This document shows, in pieces, positions 7,115-16,913 of a stretch of 64,000 nucleotides of DNA. The notes under the pieces are model-generated. The model was not told the DNA's origin. It worked only from the letters and a program-made list of their open reading frames with translations, and searched no databases. Position 1 is the stretch's first letter. Each line of letters starts with the position of its first letter. The position numbers and the translations under genes were made by a program. Origin of the DNA: Prauserella cavernicola (GTDB taxonomy: Bacteria > Actinomycetota > Actinomycetes > Mycobacteriales > Pseudonocardiaceae); contig NZ_JAENJH010000005.1 in assembly GCF_016595675.1 (NCBI RefSeq), forward strand, positions 1-64,000, written 5' to 3'.

Positions 7115-9943
7115 TTGGCCCCCCAGAACGACAAGGCCGAGCAGGGCGCACTGGAAGGCACAGTCGGCGTCCCCGGTCAGGGAGCCCCGGCGCGGGTCCG
7201 CGTCATCCGTGACGGACTGGCGGCGCACCTGCCCGACATCGACCCCGAGGAGACGGCCGAGTGGCTCGACTCCTTCGACGCGGCGCTGGCGAGGGGTGGT
7301 CAGCAGCGCGCGAGGTATCTGATGCTGCGGGTGCTGGAGCGCGCCCGGGAACGCAACGTGGGCGTGCCGCCACTGACCGCGACGGACTACGTCAACACGA
7401 TCCCCACGGAGAACGAGCCGTGGTTCCCGGGTGACGAGGAGATCGAGCGGCGCTACCGGGCCTACATCCGGTGGAACGCGGCGATCATGGTGCACCGGGC
7501 GCAGCGTCCCGGCGTCGGCGTGGGCGGGCACATCTCCACCTACGCCTCCTCGGCCGCGCTCTACGAGGTCGGCTTCAACCACTTCTTCCGGGGCAAGGAC
7601 CACTCCGGCGGTGGCGACCAGATCTTCATCCAGGGTCACGCCTCCCCCGGTGTCTACGCGCGCGCGTTCCTCGAGGGCAGGCTCACCGCCGACCAGCTGG
7701 ACGGGTTCCGGCAGGAGTACTCGCACGCCGGTGAGGGTGGCGGGCTGCCGTCGTACCCGCACCCGCGGCTGATGCAGGACTTCTGGGAGTACCCCACCGT
7801 CTCGATGGGCATCGGCCCGATGAACGCGATCTACCAGGCGCGGTTCAACCGCTACCTGCGCGACCGCGGCATCAAGGACACGAGCGACCAGCACGTCTGG
7901 GCGTTCCTCGGCGACGGCGAGATGGACGAGCCGGAGTCGCGCGGGCTGATCCACGTCGCCTCCGGCGAGGGCCTGGACAACCTGACCTTCGTGATCAACT
8001 GCAACCTGCAGCGGCTCGACGGTCCGGTGCGCGGCAACGGCAAGATCATCCAGGAGCTCGAGGCCTACTTCCGGGGCGCGGGCTGGAACGTGATCAAGGT
8101 CATCTGGGGCCGCGAGTGGGACTCGCTGCTGCACGGCGACCGCGACGGCGCGCTCGTCAACCTGATGAACACCACGCCCGACGGCGACTTCCAGACCTAC
8201 AAGGCCAACGACGGCGCGTACGTCCGCGAGCACTTCTTCGGCCGTGACCCGCGCACGAAGGACCTGGTTAAGGACCTCACCGACGCCGACATCTGGAACC
8301 TCAAGCGCGGCGGCCACGACTACCGCAAGGTCTACGCGGCGTACAAGGCCGCGCTGGAGCACAACGGCAGGCCGACCGTGATCCTCGCCCACACCATCAA
8401 GGGCTACGGTCTCGGTCCGGCGTTCGAGGGCCGCAACGCCACGCACCAGATGAAGAAGCTGACGATCGACGACCTCAAGCTGTTCCGCGATGCCCAGCGC
8501 ATCCCGATCAGCGACGAGGAGCTCGACAAGAACCCGAAGCTCCCGCCGTACTACCACCCCGGCAAGGACTCCGAGGAGATCCAGTACCTGCTCGGCCGCC
8601 GCACGGCGCTGGGCGGGTACCTGCCGGAGCGGCGCAGCGCGCGGGCCAAGCCGCTGGTGCTGCCGGGCGACAAGGTCTACGAGTCGATCCGCAAGGGCTC
8701 GGGCAAGCAGGAGGTCGCCACCACGATGGCGTTCGTCCGCCTGGTGCGCGAGCTGGCCAAGGACTCCGAGATCGGCAGCCGGATCGTGCCGATCATCCCG
8801 GACGAGGCCCGCACCTTCGGGCTCGACTCGATGTTCCCGACGGCCAAGATCTACAACCCGCACGGCCAGAGCTACACCTCGGTCGACGCTCAGCTGATGC
8901 TGGCCTACAAGGAGTCCGAGCAGGGCCAGCTCCTGCACGAGGGCATCAACGAGGCGGGCTCGACGGCGTCGTTCACCGCGGTGGGCACCTCGTACGCCAC
9001 GCACGGCGAGCCGATGATCCCGATCTACATCTTCTACTCGATGTTCGGGTTCCAGCGGACCGGCGACGGCCTGTACGCGGCGGCCGACCAGATGGCGCGC
9101 GGCTTCGTGCTGGGCGCCACCGCGGGCCGCACCACGCTCACCGGCGAGGGCCTGCAGCACGCCGACGGGCACTCGCTGCTGCTCGCGGCCACCAACCCGG
9201 CCGCGGTGGCCTACGACCCGTCGTGGTCGTTCGAGATCGCCCACATCGTGCGCGACGGTCTCCGCCGGATGTACGGCGAGACCGGGCCGGACGGCAACGG
9301 CGAGAACATCTTCTACTACGTGACCATCTACAACGAGCCGTACCAGCAGCCGGCCGAGCCGGAGAACCTCGATGTGGACGGCCTGTTGAAGGGTCTCTAC
9401 CGCTACGCCGAGGCCCCGCAGGGCGAGGGCCCCGAGGCCCAGATCCTGGTCTCGGGCGTCACGATGCCGGACGCGCTCAAGGCACAGCAGCTGCTCCTGG
9501 AGGAGTGGGGCGTGCGGGCCGCGGTGTGGTCGGCGACGTCGTGGACCGAGCTGCGGCGCGAGGCCGTCGACGTGGACAGGGACAACTTCCTGTACCCGGG
9601 CGACACCCCGCGCGTGCCGTACGTGACCTCCGCGCTGAAGGACGCCACCGGCCCGGTCGTGGCCGTGTCGGACTGGATGCGCGCGGTTCCGGACCTGATC
9701 CGGCCGTGGGTCCCCGGCGACATGCTCACGCTGGGCACCGACGGGTTCGGCTTCTCCGACACCCGTCCTGCCGCGCGCAGGCACTTCCTCGTCGACGCCC
9801 AGTCGATCGCGGTCGGCGTGCTGACGACGCTCGCCCGCCGTGGCGAGATCGACCAGGCGAAGGTCGTCGAGGCGGCGCAGAAGTACCAGATCGACGACGT
9901 CAGCGCGGCAGGTCCGCAGACGTCGGACTCGGGCGTGGCCTGA
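7115..9943 (+). CDS. aceE: Pyruvate dehydrogenase E1 component (homodimeric type)
   Basis: The product is 942 residues, the thiamine-diphosphate-dependent decarboxylase that feeds acetyl groups to E2. Family landmarks include [29 protein letters not shown], and the ThDP motif beginning GDGEMDEPE near residue 266 and ending at NCN. The C-terminal half carries the transketolase-like pyrimidine and C-terminal domains ([28 protein letters not shown]). The start is a TTG at 7115 preceded by GAGGAG at 5 nt, a better context than the upstream in-frame ATG at 7064. The length is close to the usual 900-930. No E2 or E3 gene is adjacent, as is typical in actinobacteria. It sits next to the fatty acid cluster that uses its product. 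Confidence 0.97.
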   Translation: MAPQNDKAEQGALEGTVGVPGQGAPARVRVIRDGLAAHLPDIDPEETAEWLDSFDAALARGGQQRARYLMLRVLERARERNVGVPPLTATDYVNTIPTENEPWFPGDEEIERRYRAYIRWNAAIMVHRAQRPGVGVGGHISTYASSAALYEVGFNHFFRGKDHSGGGDQIFIQGHASPGVYARAFLEGRLTADQLDGFRQEYSHAGEGGGLPSYPHPRLMQDFWEYPTVSMGIGPMNAIYQARFNRYLRDRGIKDTSDQHVWAFLGDGEMDEPESRGLIHVASGEGLDNLTFVINCNLQRLDGPVRGNGKIIQELEAYFRGAGWNVIKVIWGREWDSLLHGDRDGALVNLMNTTPDGDFQTYKANDGAYVREHFFGRDPRTKDLVKDLTDADIWNLKRGGHDYRKVYAAYKAALEHNGRPTVILAHTIKGYGLGPAFEGRNATHQMKKLTIDDLKLFRDAQRIPISDEELDKNPKLPPYYHPGKDSEEIQYLLGRRTALGGYLPERRSARAKPLVLPGDKVYESIRKGSGKQEVATTMAFVRLVRELAKDSEIGSRIVPIIPDEARTFGLDSMFPTAKIYNPHGQSYTSVDAQLMLAYKESEQGQLLHEGINEAGSTASFTAVGTSYATHGEPMIPIYIFYSMFGFQRTGDGLYAAADQMARGFVLGATAGRTTLTGEGLQHADGHSLLLAATNPAAVAYDPSWSFEIAHIVRDGLRRMYGETGPDGNGENIFYYVTIYNEPYQQPAEPENLDVDGLLKGLYRYAEAPQGEGPEAQILVSGVTMPDALKAQQLLLEEWGVRAAVWSATSWTELRREAVDVDRDNFLYPGDTPRVPYVTSALKDATGPVVAVSDWMRAVPDLIRPWVPGDMLTLGTDGFGFSDTRPAARRHFLVDAQSIAVGVLTTLARRGEIDQAKVVEAAQKYQIDDVSAAGPQTSDSGVA

Positions 9944-9964
9944 GCGAACGGCACCACCAGCACG

Positions 9965-10001
9965 ACGACCCGTCACCGGCCCCGCGCCGGTGGCGGGTCG
10001 T
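9965..10001 (+). terminator. Terminator after aceE
   Basis: A 15-bp stem with one mismatch (9965-9979 against 9987-10001, core GACCCG/CGGGTC) and a 7-nt loop is followed by TCGTCTTT. It lies 21 bp after the aceE stop, a good factor-independent terminator. Confidence 0.8.
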
Positions 10002-10028
10002 TCGTCTTTCCAGCGAGAGGAGCGCATC

Positions 10029-11240
10029 GTGACCAAGCGCAGGCTGCCGAGGCCCGCGGAGCTCGCCCAGGTGCTGCGGCCGAAACCGGTGGTCCTCAAC
10101 CCGACCGACCGGCGGCTCGGGGCCGCGCACACGATCGCCGACCTGCGCACGATCGCGAGGAAACGGACGCCGAGGGCCGTGTTCGACTACACCGACGGGG
10201 CGGCGGAGCTGGAGGACAGTCTGCGCAGGGCGCGCCAGGCGTTCCGCGGCGTCGAGTTCCATCCCAACGTCCTGCGCGGCGTGTCCGATGTAGACACCAG
10301 CGTAGAGGTGCTCGGCGCACGCTCGGAGCTGCCGTTCGCGCTGGCCCCTACCGGGTTCACGCGCATGATGCACCACGAGGGCGAGTCTGCGGTCGCGCGC
10401 GTGGCCGAGCGCGCCGGCATCCCGTACACGCTGTCCACGATGGGCACCACGTCGATCGAGGCCGTCGCCCAGGCCGCCCCCGGCGCTCGGAGGTGGTTCC
10501 AGCTCTACGTGTGGCGCGACCACGCCGCCGGTGCCGACCTCATGCGCAGGGCGTGGGAATCCGGTTACGACACGTTGCAGCTGACGGTGGACACGCCGGT
10601 GGGTGGCGCGCGGATGCGGGATGTGCGAAACGGTCTCACGATTCCGCCCGCCCTGACGCTGCGGACGTTCCTCGACGGCGCCACACATCCGGCGTGGTGG
10701 TTCAACCTGCTCACCACGGAGCCGTTGCAGTTCGCCTCGCTGAGCCAGTGGAGCGGCACGGCGGCCGAGCTCATCAACGCGATGTTCGACCCGACGCTGT
10801 CCTACGACGATCTGGCGTGGGTGCGCGAGAGCTGGCCCGGCACGCTCGTCGTGAAGGGCATACAGAATCCCGCCGACGCCAGGGACGTGGTGCGGGCGGG
10901 AGCCGATGCGGTGGTGCTGTCCAATCACGGCGGACGGCAGCTCGACCGCGCGCCGACACCGCTGGAGCTGCTGCCCGCGACGCTGGACGCCGTGGCGGGC
11001 GAGGCCGAGGTGTGGGTCGACACCGGCATCCTCTCGGGCGGCGACGTCGTGGCGGCCACGGCGATGGGCGCCGGCCTGTGCCTCGTCGGCAGGGCCTACC
11101 TCTACGGGCTCATGGCGGGCGGCGAGCGGGGCGTGCAGCGAGCGGTCGACATTCTGCGCGCGGAAATCGTGCGCACGCTGCAGTTGCTCGGCGTCCGCAC
11201 CATCGGCGCGCTCACGCCGAGCCACGCCACCCTGCGCTGA
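10029..11240 (+). CDS. FMN-dependent alpha-hydroxy-acid dehydrogenase (LldD-like)
   Basis: The product is 403 residues, a TIM-barrel flavoenzyme oxidising an L-2-hydroxyacid, probably L-lactate, to the oxoacid. The active-site segment SNHGGRQLDR carries the catalytic His (His300) and Arg. Other family segments are FALAPTGFTRMMHHEGE, the FMN contact YTLSTMGT, and WVDTGILSGGDV. It has no membrane anchor but may associate peripherally. It resembles mycobacterial LldD2. The GTG at 10029 has GAGAGGAG upstream. Strong terminators lie on both sides (9965-10001 and 11332-11378), so it is a single-gene unit. If the substrate is lactate, it would supply pyruvate to aceE next door. Confidence 0.88.
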   Translation: MTKRRLPRPAELAQVLRPKPVVLNPTDRRLGAAHTIADLRTIARKRTPRAVFDYTDGAAELEDSLRRARQAFRGVEFHPNVLRGVSDVDTSVEVLGARSELPFALAPTGFTRMMHHEGESAVARVAERAGIPYTLSTMGTTSIEAVAQAAPGARRWFQLYVWRDHAAGADLMRRAWESGYDTLQLTVDTPVGGARMRDVRNGLTIPPALTLRTFLDGATHPAWWFNLLTTEPLQFASLSQWSGTAAELINAMFDPTLSYDDLAWVRESWPGTLVVKGIQNPADARDVVRAGADAVVLSNHGGRQLDRAPTPLELLPATLDAVAGEAEVWVDTGILSGGDVVAATAMGAGLCLVGRAYLYGLMAGGERGVQRAVDILRAEIVRTLQLLGVRTIGALTPSHATLR

Positions 11241-11331
11241 CCCGGGGAAAGGGGCCCACGAAAGGGTGAGTGCACTGGCGTTCGATGATCCACAAGGTCC
11301 ATAGTGGAATCACCGGTGGGGACCGGGGAGA

Positions 11332-11378
11332 CGAGACCGCCCGACGCAGCGAAAACCGCAGCGCGTCGGGCGGTCTCG
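11332..11378 (+). terminator. Strong factor-independent terminator after the lldD-like gene
   Basis: A perfect 16-bp inverted repeat (11332-11347 and 11363-11378, CGAGACCGCCCGACGC and its complement) has a 15-nt loop and is followed by TATTT. It isolates the fasR-fab cluster from upstream transcription. Confidence 0.9.
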
Positions 11379-11420
11379 TATTTAGGGCCTCGAACGCCGG
11401 GGACGTAGTATCGCAACACG

Positions 11421-12614
11421 ATGGCAACCCCGAAGCGGCAGCGCCTGTCCGCGAAAACCCTGCGCGAACTCGAACGAGCCTCCGGTCGCCTCGCCAAGGC
11501 GAGCGTCGCGGCCATGGAGGAACGCCTGCCGTGGTTCGGGCGGATGCCCGCCGACCAGCGTGCCAGCGTCCTGTTGATCACCCAGACCGGAGCGGCGGGC
11601 TTCGTCAGGTGGCTGCGCGACTCCAAGGAGGCGCTCAAGCTCACCACCGAGGCGTTCCGCGCCGCGCCCCGCGAGCTGTCCCGCTGGATCAGCCTGCGGC
11701 AGACGGTGGGGCTCGTCCGGCTGGCGATCGAGGTCTTCGAGGAGCAGCTGCCCGAGTTCGCCGCCGACGACGATGAGCGCGCCGCGCTCATCGAGGGCAT
11801 CCTGCGCTACGGCCGTGAGGTCGCCTTCGCCGCGGCCAACTCCTACGCGGCCGCCGCCGAGGCCAGGGGCGCGTGGGACGCGCGGCTCGAGGCGCTCGTC
11901 GTGGACGGCGTGGTGCGTGGCGACGCCGAGGAGTCGGTGCTGTCCCGGGCGGCGGCGCTGGGCTGGGACCCGGCCTCCGACGTCACCGTGCTCGTCGGCA
12001 ACCCGCCCTCGGACGATCCGCCGACGGTCGTGTTCGAGGTCCGCAGCAGGGCGGCGAGGGCGGCCCGCCCGGTGCTGCTCGGCGTGCAGGGCTCACGGCT
12101 CGTCGTGCTGGTGGCCGGGCCCACCGGCGGCAGCGCGAAGGACCGCGCGATCCTGACCTCGTTGTCGACGGCGTTCGCGGAGGGACCCGTGGTGGCAGGA
12201 CCCACGGTGGCGGGTCTCGCCGAGGCACACCACAGCGCCGTCGAGGCCCTGTCCGGGCTGCGCGCCGTGGTCGGCTGGCCGTCTGCGCCCCGGCCGACGC
12301 GCTCGGCCGACCTGCTGCCCGAGCGCGCCCTCGCCGGCGACGCGGAGGCCGAGCGGCAGCTGATCGAACTCATCGCGCGCCCGCTGGAGGACGCGGGTCC
12401 CGCGTTGCTGGAGACCATCGAGACGTACCTGGAGAGCGGCGGCGTGCTGGAGACGTGCGCGCGGCAGCTGTTCGTGCACTCGAACACCGTGCGCTACCGG
12501 CTGCGCAAGGCCGCCGAGCTCACCGGCCGCAACGCGGGCGACCCCCGCGACGCGGTCGTGCTGCGGACCGCGCTGACGGTCGGCAGGCTCGCCCGCGCCC
12601 GCGGCCTGTGGTGA
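11421..12614 (+). CDS. fasR: PucR/CdaR-type transcriptional regulator of fatty acid synthesis
   Basis: The product is 397 residues. The C-terminus (about 343-390) is a PucR-type helix-turn-helix: LETCARQLFVHSNTVRYRLRK, here quoted without its last residues' context. The N-terminal half is helical with no recognised ligand domain. In Streptomyces the gene in this position, immediately before fabD, encodes FasR, an activator of the fabD-fabH-acpP-fabF operon; mycobacteria have a homologue (Rv2242) between aceE and fabD. Position and domain content support the same role here. The ATG at 11421 has no ribosome binding site and lies about 10 nt after a TAGTAT hexamer, so translation may be leaderless. 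It is followed by 160 bp and fabD. Confidence 0.85.
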   Translation: MATPKRQRLSAKTLRELERASGRLAKASVAAMEERLPWFGRMPADQRASVLLITQTGAAGFVRWLRDSKEALKLTTEAFRAAPRELSRWISLRQTVGLVRLAIEVFEEQLPEFAADDDERAALIEGILRYGREVAFAAANSYAAAAEARGAWDARLEALVVDGVVRGDAEESVLSRAAALGWDPASDVTVLVGNPPSDDPPTVVFEVRSRAARAARPVLLGVQGSRLVVLVAGPTGGSAKDRAILTSLSTAFAEGPVVAGPTVAGLAEAHHSAVEALSGLRAVVGWPSAPRPTRSADLLPERALAGDAEAERQLIELIARPLEDAGPALLETIETYLESGGVLETCARQLFVHSNTVRYRLRKAAELTGRNAGDPRDAVVLRTALTVGRLARARGLW

Positions 12615-12774
12615 CACCAGTCACAAACAAACTGCTCGAACCCGACAATATCGCCACGTCGACGCCGGGTCGGTAAGCAGGAGCTTTGTAGGCTCCCCAC
12701 AACGTCACGGGACGTACTTGGTCACCGGCCAGGATTCCCCGCGACCACCCTGTACGTGTTCCCTTAGAGAGGTG
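12615..12774 (+). promoter_or_regulatory. fabD promoter region with candidate FasR sites
   Basis: This 160-bp gap contains two perfect 5-bp inverted repeats: 12680-12696 (GGAGC-tttgtag-GCTCC) and 12702-12715 (ACGTC-acgg-GACGT). They lie 60-95 bp ahead of fabD, where FasR-type regulators act in Streptomyces. The assignment to FasR is inference. Confidence 0.4.
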
Positions 12775-13671
12775 ATGGCACTTCTCTGCCCCGGACAGGG
12801 GTCGCAGGCCCCCGGAATGCTCACTCCCTGGCTCGAACTCGGCGGCACGCGCGACCGCATCGGGCAGTGGTCCGAGCGCGCCGGACTCGATCTGCTCCGG
12901 CTCGGCACTGAGGCCGACGCCGAGGAGATCCAGGACACCGCCATCACGCAGCCGCTGATCGTGGCACTGTCGCTGCTGGCCGCCGAGCACCTGCCGGAGA
13001 GCGTCCCCGCCGACGCGCCGGTCGCGGGCCACTCCGTCGGCGAGCTCGCCGCGGCCGCGATCGCCGGGGTGCTCTCGCCGGCGGAGGCCGTCGCGCTGGC
13101 CGCCGTCCGCGGCGCCGAGATGGCCAAGGCGTGCGCGATCGAGCCCTCCAGCATGGCCGCCGTGATGCTGGGCGAGCCGGAGCGGGTCGTCGCGTGGCTG
13201 CACGAGCAGGGACTCGAGGCCGCCAACCAGAACGGGGCGGGCCAGATCGTCGCCTCCGGCTCCGCCGCGCAGATCGAGCAGATCGCCGCCGAGCCGCTGG
13301 AGGGCACCAAGGTGCGCCCGCTGAAGGTCGCGGGCGCGTTCCACACGAAGTACATGGCACCCGCCGAGGACGCCGTCCGGGCCGCGGCCGCGGCGATCAC
13401 GCCGGCCGACCCGGTGCGCCCGCTGCTGTCCAACGCCGACGGCGCCGTGGTGACGAGCGGCTCCGAGTACCTGGAGCGCCTGGTCAAGCAGGTGACCCGG
13501 CCGGTGCGCTGGGACCTGACGATGCGCGAGCTCGCCTCGCTCGGGGTCACGAGCACCGTCGAGCTGCCGCCGGCCGGAACACTGACGGGCCTGGTGAAGC
13601 GCGAGCTCAAGGGCACCGTCACCTCGTTCGTCGCGCTCAAGACCCCCGCGAACCTGGAGGACGTCAAATGA
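12775..13671 (+). CDS. fabD: Malonyl-CoA:ACP transacylase
   Basis: The product is 298 residues. It transfers malonyl from CoA to ACP for fatty acid elongation. The N-terminus is LLCPGQGSQAPGML (GQGSQ motif), the nucleophile is Ser87 in GHSVGE, and a later GAFHTKYM supplies the catalytic His. The ATG at 12775 is chosen; an adjacent in-frame GTG at 12772 overlaps the AGAGAGG ribosome binding site. It is the first gene of fabD-fabH-acpP-fabF, and its stop overlaps the fabH start by 4 bp (ATGA), indicating translational coupling. Confidence 0.95.
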   Translation: MALLCPGQGSQAPGMLTPWLELGGTRDRIGQWSERAGLDLLRLGTEADAEEIQDTAITQPLIVALSLLAAEHLPESVPADAPVAGHSVGELAAAAIAGVLSPAEAVALAAVRGAEMAKACAIEPSSMAAVMLGEPERVVAWLHEQGLEAANQNGAGQIVASGSAAQIEQIAAEPLEGTKVRPLKVAGAFHTKYMAPAEDAVRAAAAAITPADPVRPLLSNADGAVVTSGSEYLERLVKQVTRPVRWDLTMRELASLGVTSTVELPPAGTLTGLVKRELKGTVTSFVALKTPANLEDVK

Positions 13672-14654
13672 CGGGTGACCGGCCCGCGTTGCAGCTGCGG
13701 CAGGGCCCCGCCGCCACCCGGATCCTCGGCGTCGGCAGCACCCAGCCGGACCGCGTCGTCACCAACGACGACCTGTCCGAGGTGATGGACACCAACGACC
13801 AGTGGATCCGCGAGCGCGTCGGCATCATCGAGCGCCGGTTCGCCGACAAGGACGAGCTGCTGGTCGACATGGCCGTCACGGCGGGAGCCAAGGCGCTCGC
13901 CGACGCGGGCACCGATCCGTCCGAAGTGGACACGGTGATCGTGCCCAACTGCACGATGCCCGCTCCCATCCCCAACGCGGCGGGACAGGTCGCCGACCGC
14001 ATCGGCATCAAGGCCGCGGGCGCGTTCGACCTCAACGCCGCGTGCGCGGGCTTCTGCTACGGCCTCGGCGTGGCGTCGGACCTGATCCGCGCGGGCTCGG
14101 CCGGCAAGGTGCTGGTGATCGGCGCCGAGAAGCTCACCGACGTCGTGGACCCGCAGGACCGCTCCACCGCGATCATCTTCGCCGACGGAGCGGGCGCGGC
14201 ACTGGTAGGCCCGTCCGAGCAGCCCGGCATCGGCCCGGTCGCCTGGGGCAGCGCGGGCGACCTCGTCGACATGATCTACATGCGCGAGCACCGCTACCTG
14301 TTCCAGGAGGGGCAGGCCGTGTTCCGCTGGGCCACCACGCAGATCGCACCCATCGCCATGCGCGCCGTGGAACTGGCGGGCATCCAGCTGTCCGATGTGG
14401 ACGTGCTGATTCCCCACCAGGCGAACCTGCGGATCGTGGAGGCCATCGCCAAGCGGCTGCGCGCGAAGGGCGCCAGGGAGGACCTGGTCGTCGCCGACGA
14501 CATCCGCTACTCCGGCAACACCTCGTCGGCCTCGATCCCGATCGCGCTGGACCACATGCGCGCGGCGGGCACCGTGAAGTCCGGTGACGTGGTGCTCCTG
14601 GTCGGCTTCGGCGCCGGCCTCTCCTACGCGGGTCAGGTCATCGTCTGCCCGTGA
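13668..14654 (+). CDS. fabH: Beta-ketoacyl-ACP synthase III
   Basis: The product is 328 residues, the thiolase-fold enzyme that condenses an acyl-CoA starter with malonyl-ACP. The catalytic triad is visible: Cys126 in LNAACAGFCYG, His in IPHQANLRI, and Asn in YSGNTSSASIP. In actinomycetes FabH usually prefers branched starters, which would fit iso/anteiso fatty acids; the sequence alone does not prove this. The start is coupled to fabD through a 4-bp overlap. A 70-bp gap precedes acpP. Confidence 0.96.
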   Translation: MTGDRPALQLRQGPAATRILGVGSTQPDRVVTNDDLSEVMDTNDQWIRERVGIIERRFADKDELLVDMAVTAGAKALADAGTDPSEVDTVIVPNCTMPAPIPNAAGQVADRIGIKAAGAFDLNAACAGFCYGLGVASDLIRAGSAGKVLVIGAEKLTDVVDPQDRSTAIIFADGAGAALVGPSEQPGIGPVAWGSAGDLVDMIYMREHRYLFQEGQAVFRWATTQIAPIAMRAVELAGIQLSDVDVLIPHQANLRIVEAIAKRLRAKGAREDLVVADDIRYSGNTSSASIPIALDHMRAAGTVKSGDVVLLVGFGAGLSYAGQVIVCP

Positions 14655-14724
14655 TTCACCCGGCTCCGGCGGACGTTAAGGTCCGTCGCAAGCACAAGTG
14701 CTTCGATTAGGAAGGAACCACCAA

Positions 14725-14970
14725 GTGGCAGACAAAGAAGAGATCCTGTCCGGACTCGCCGAGATCGTCGAAGAGGTCGCGGGCGTCGCGCAGGACGACG
14801 TGAGCACCGAGAAGTCCTTCGTCGACGACCTCGACATCGACTCGCTGTCCATGGTGGAGATCGCCGTGCAGGCCGAGGACAAGTTCGGTGTCAAGATCCC
14901 GGACGACGAGCTCGCGAACCTCAAGACCGTCGGTGACGCCGTCGACTACGTCGCGGCGAACTCCAAGTAA
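14725..14970 (+). CDS. acpP: Acyl carrier protein
   Basis: The product is 81 residues, small and acidic. The phosphopantetheine attachment serine is Ser40 in DDLDIDSLSMVE, followed by the helix III region FGVKIPDDELANLKTVGD. It carries the growing chain for FabD, FabH and FabF. The GTG at 14725 follows GGAAGGA by 7 nt. An in-frame start at 14698 lacks this context. It lacks the long C-terminal extension of mycobacterial AcpM. Confidence 0.97.
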   Translation: MADKEEILSGLAEIVEEVAGVAQDDVSTEKSFVDDLDIDSLSMVEIAVQAEDKFGVKIPDDELANLKTVGDAVDYVAANSK

Positions 14971-15001
14971 CAACTCGGTTGGCTACCTCGGGGAGACTGC
15001 A

Positions 15002-16249
15002 ATGAGCAACATCGACGTGGTGATCACCGGGCTCGGCGCCACCACGCCGCTCGGCGGGGACGTCACGTCCACCTGGGACGGCCTCCTCGCGGGCCGCAGT
15101 GGCGTCCGCGCCATCGAGGCGGACTGGGTCGAGCGCTTCGACCTCCCGGTGAAGATCGGCGCCAATCTCGCCGAGGAGCCGACGGAAACGATCCCGCGTG
15201 TGCAGGCGCGCAGGCTGGACCGCTGCGAGCAGGTCGCGCTGATCGCGGCGCGACAGGCCTGGGCGGATGCCGGCTTCGCGGAGCAGACGGACGAGCACAC
15301 GGATGTCGAGCCGAACCGGCTCGGCGTCTCGATCGGCACCGGCATCGGCGGCCCCATGACGCTGCTGAACCAGGACGACCTGCTCGAAGAGCACGGGATC
15401 CGCAAGGTGTCGCCGCTGACGGTGCCGATGCTGATGCCGAACGGGCCCGCCGCGCACGTCGGGATCGACCTCAAGGCCCGTGCCGGGGTGCACTCGCCCG
15501 CGTCGGCGTGTGCCTCCGGTGCGGAAGGCATCGCCACGGGCGTCCAGATGATCCAGTCGGGCAGGGCCGACGTCGTGGTCGCGGGTGGCGCGGAAGCCTG
15601 CATCGCCCCGATCACCATCGCCGGCTTCGCGCAGGCCCGCACGGTCTCCACCCGCAACGACGACCCGCAGCACGCGTCGAGGCCGTTCGATACGGCACGC
15701 GACGGCTTCGTGCTCGGTGAGGGTGCCGGCGCCGTGGTGCTGGAGCGGGCGGACCGGGCGGCGGCCCGCGGCGCCCGGATCTACGCGCGGCTCGGTGGCT
15801 TCGGCATCACCTCGGACGCCTACCACATCACGGGCAACCACCCCGAGGGAATCGGTCAGATCGCGGCGATGCACCACGCGATCCAGATGGCGGGCCTGAC
15901 CCCCGGCGACATCGGCCACGTGAACGCGCACGCGACCTCCACGGTCGTCGGCGATGTCGGCGAGGCGGCGGCGATCCGCAAGGCGATCGGCGAGCACCCG
16001 GTCGTCACGGCTCCCAAGAGCGCGCTCGGTCACCTCGTCGGCGGTGCCGGTGCGGTGGAAGGGATCCTGACGATCCTGGCGATCTACCACGGCCTGGTCC
16101 CGGCAACGCTCAACCTCGAGAACCTCGACCCGAAGGTCGACCTCGACGTCGTGGCGGGCGAGGCACGCAAGGTCGAGCTGAACGCCGCGATCAGCAACTC
16201 GTTCGGTTTCGGCGGGCACAACACGGCTCTGCTGTTCACCGCAGCCTGA
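15002..16249 (+). CDS. fabF: Beta-ketoacyl-ACP synthase II
   Basis: The product is 415 residues, the elongating condensing enzyme of FAS II. The catalytic residues are Cys170 in SPASACASGAEG, His in VNAHATSTVVGD, and Lys/His in KSALGHLVGGAGAVEG. The C-terminus NSFGFGGHN is the KAS signature. The start is the ATG at 15002 after GGGGAG; upstream in-frame sequence belongs to acpP in another frame. It is the last gene of the operon, closed by a hairpin at 16269-16293. Mycobacteria have two such genes here (kasA, kasB) followed by accD6; this genome has one and no accD. Confidence 0.96.
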   Translation: MSNIDVVITGLGATTPLGGDVTSTWDGLLAGRSGVRAIEADWVERFDLPVKIGANLAEEPTETIPRVQARRLDRCEQVALIAARQAWADAGFAEQTDEHTDVEPNRLGVSIGTGIGGPMTLLNQDDLLEEHGIRKVSPLTVPMLMPNGPAAHVGIDLKARAGVHSPASACASGAEGIATGVQMIQSGRADVVVAGGAEACIAPITIAGFAQARTVSTRNDDPQHASRPFDTARDGFVLGEGAGAVVLERADRAAARGARIYARLGGFGITSDAYHITGNHPEGIGQIAAMHHAIQMAGLTPGDIGHVNAHATSTVVGDVGEAAAIRKAIGEHPVVTAPKSALGHLVGGAGAVEGILTILAIYHGLVPATLNLENLDPKVDLDVVAGEARKVELNAAISNSFGFGGHNTALLFTAA

Positions 16250-16268
16250 GCGAACAGGCTCACCGAAG

Positions 16269-16293
16269 GCCCGGGGTCCGCGTGACCCCGGGC
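16269..16293. terminator. Bidirectional terminator after fabF
   Basis: A perfect 10-bp stem, GCCCGGGGTC / GACCCCGGGC, with a 5-nt loop is extended on both sides by A-T pairs (GAAG / CTTTC). It lies between the convergent ends of fabF (16249) and the gene ending at 16304, so it can serve both. Confidence 0.85.
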
Positions 16294-16303
16294 TTTCGTG
16301 TGC

Positions 16304-16891
16304 TCAGCAGGCTTCGCGCTCCGGGATGGTGCCCGTGGTGACGGCATCGATCTTCCACTCGCCGCCGACCTGCGTGAGCGGGAAGGCGAGGCGCCAGATG
16401 ATGCACGGCTCCTGAAGGTCGGGCGGGCCGTCCGAGGCGTCCTGCGTGCTCGTGAAGCCGATCAGCGCCGTGAGGGTGTTCTCCGGCGCCGCCTCCAGCC
16501 GGAAGACGCGGATGCTGCCGTCCCTGGTGGTCTGGTAGTTCTTCTGCCATTCCTTGCGGGGCTGGGCCTGGACTCGTTCGGCCACGACCGTGTTGGACCA
16601 CCGGTCGTAGTCGCCAGCGTTGATGGAGTCGAAGTGCCGCTGCAGCAGGTCACGCACCGGCTCGGCCTCGGGGTGCGCCGCGGCGTCGCTGGCCAGCTCC
16701 ACCGTGGGCGGGCCGGGCTGCTGCTGCGGCCGCAACGGCGGCGGCGCGGGATCATTCGCCACCGCGGGCTCCGCGGTGCTGGGAGTTTGGTAGAGCTCCC
16801 TGGCCAGCAGGCCGCCTCCGACCGTCAACGACACCACCACGATGAGCACGGGCACGAGCCAGCGCGGGCGGGCAGGAACGACGGAAGGCAC
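16304..16891 (-). CDS. Single-pass membrane or secreted protein of unknown function
   Basis: The product is 195 residues. A short basic N-terminus precedes a membrane helix at about residues 11-31 (WLVPVLIVVVSL), then a Pro/Gln-rich linker (about 40-65) and an extracytoplasmic domain (about 75-195). That domain has the look of an NTF2/SnoaL-like fold (RDLLQRHFDSINAGDYDRWSNTV and a final GGEWKIDAVTTG); this reading is tentative. Two cysteines are present. It converges on fabF. The upstream DUF3145 gene lies 22 bp away on the same strand, so the two may be cotranscribed. Confidence 0.7.
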   Translation of the reverse strand: MPSVVPARPRWLVPVLIVVVSLTVGGGLLARELYQTPSTAEPAVANDPAPPPLRPQQQPGPPTVELASDAAAHPEAEPVRDLLQRHFDSINAGDYDRWSNTVVAERVQAQPRKEWQKNYQTTRDGSIRVFRLEAAPENTLTALIGFTSTQDASDGPPDLQEPCIIWRLAFPLTQVGGEWKIDAVTTGTIPEREAC

Positions 16892-16913
16892 CCGGCAAGG
16901 GTAACCAGCTGGT

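Noticed and set aside
6983-10150. A 1055-codon open frame on the minus strand opposite aceE
   Set aside because: It is an antisense shadow of a highly conserved enzyme in GC-rich DNA: Arg/Val/Asp/Gly-rich with no family motif and no ribosome binding site.
12705-14555. A 616-codon minus-strand frame across fabD and fabH
   Set aside because: The plus strand has complete FabD and FabH motifs. The antisense frame has no recognisable domain.
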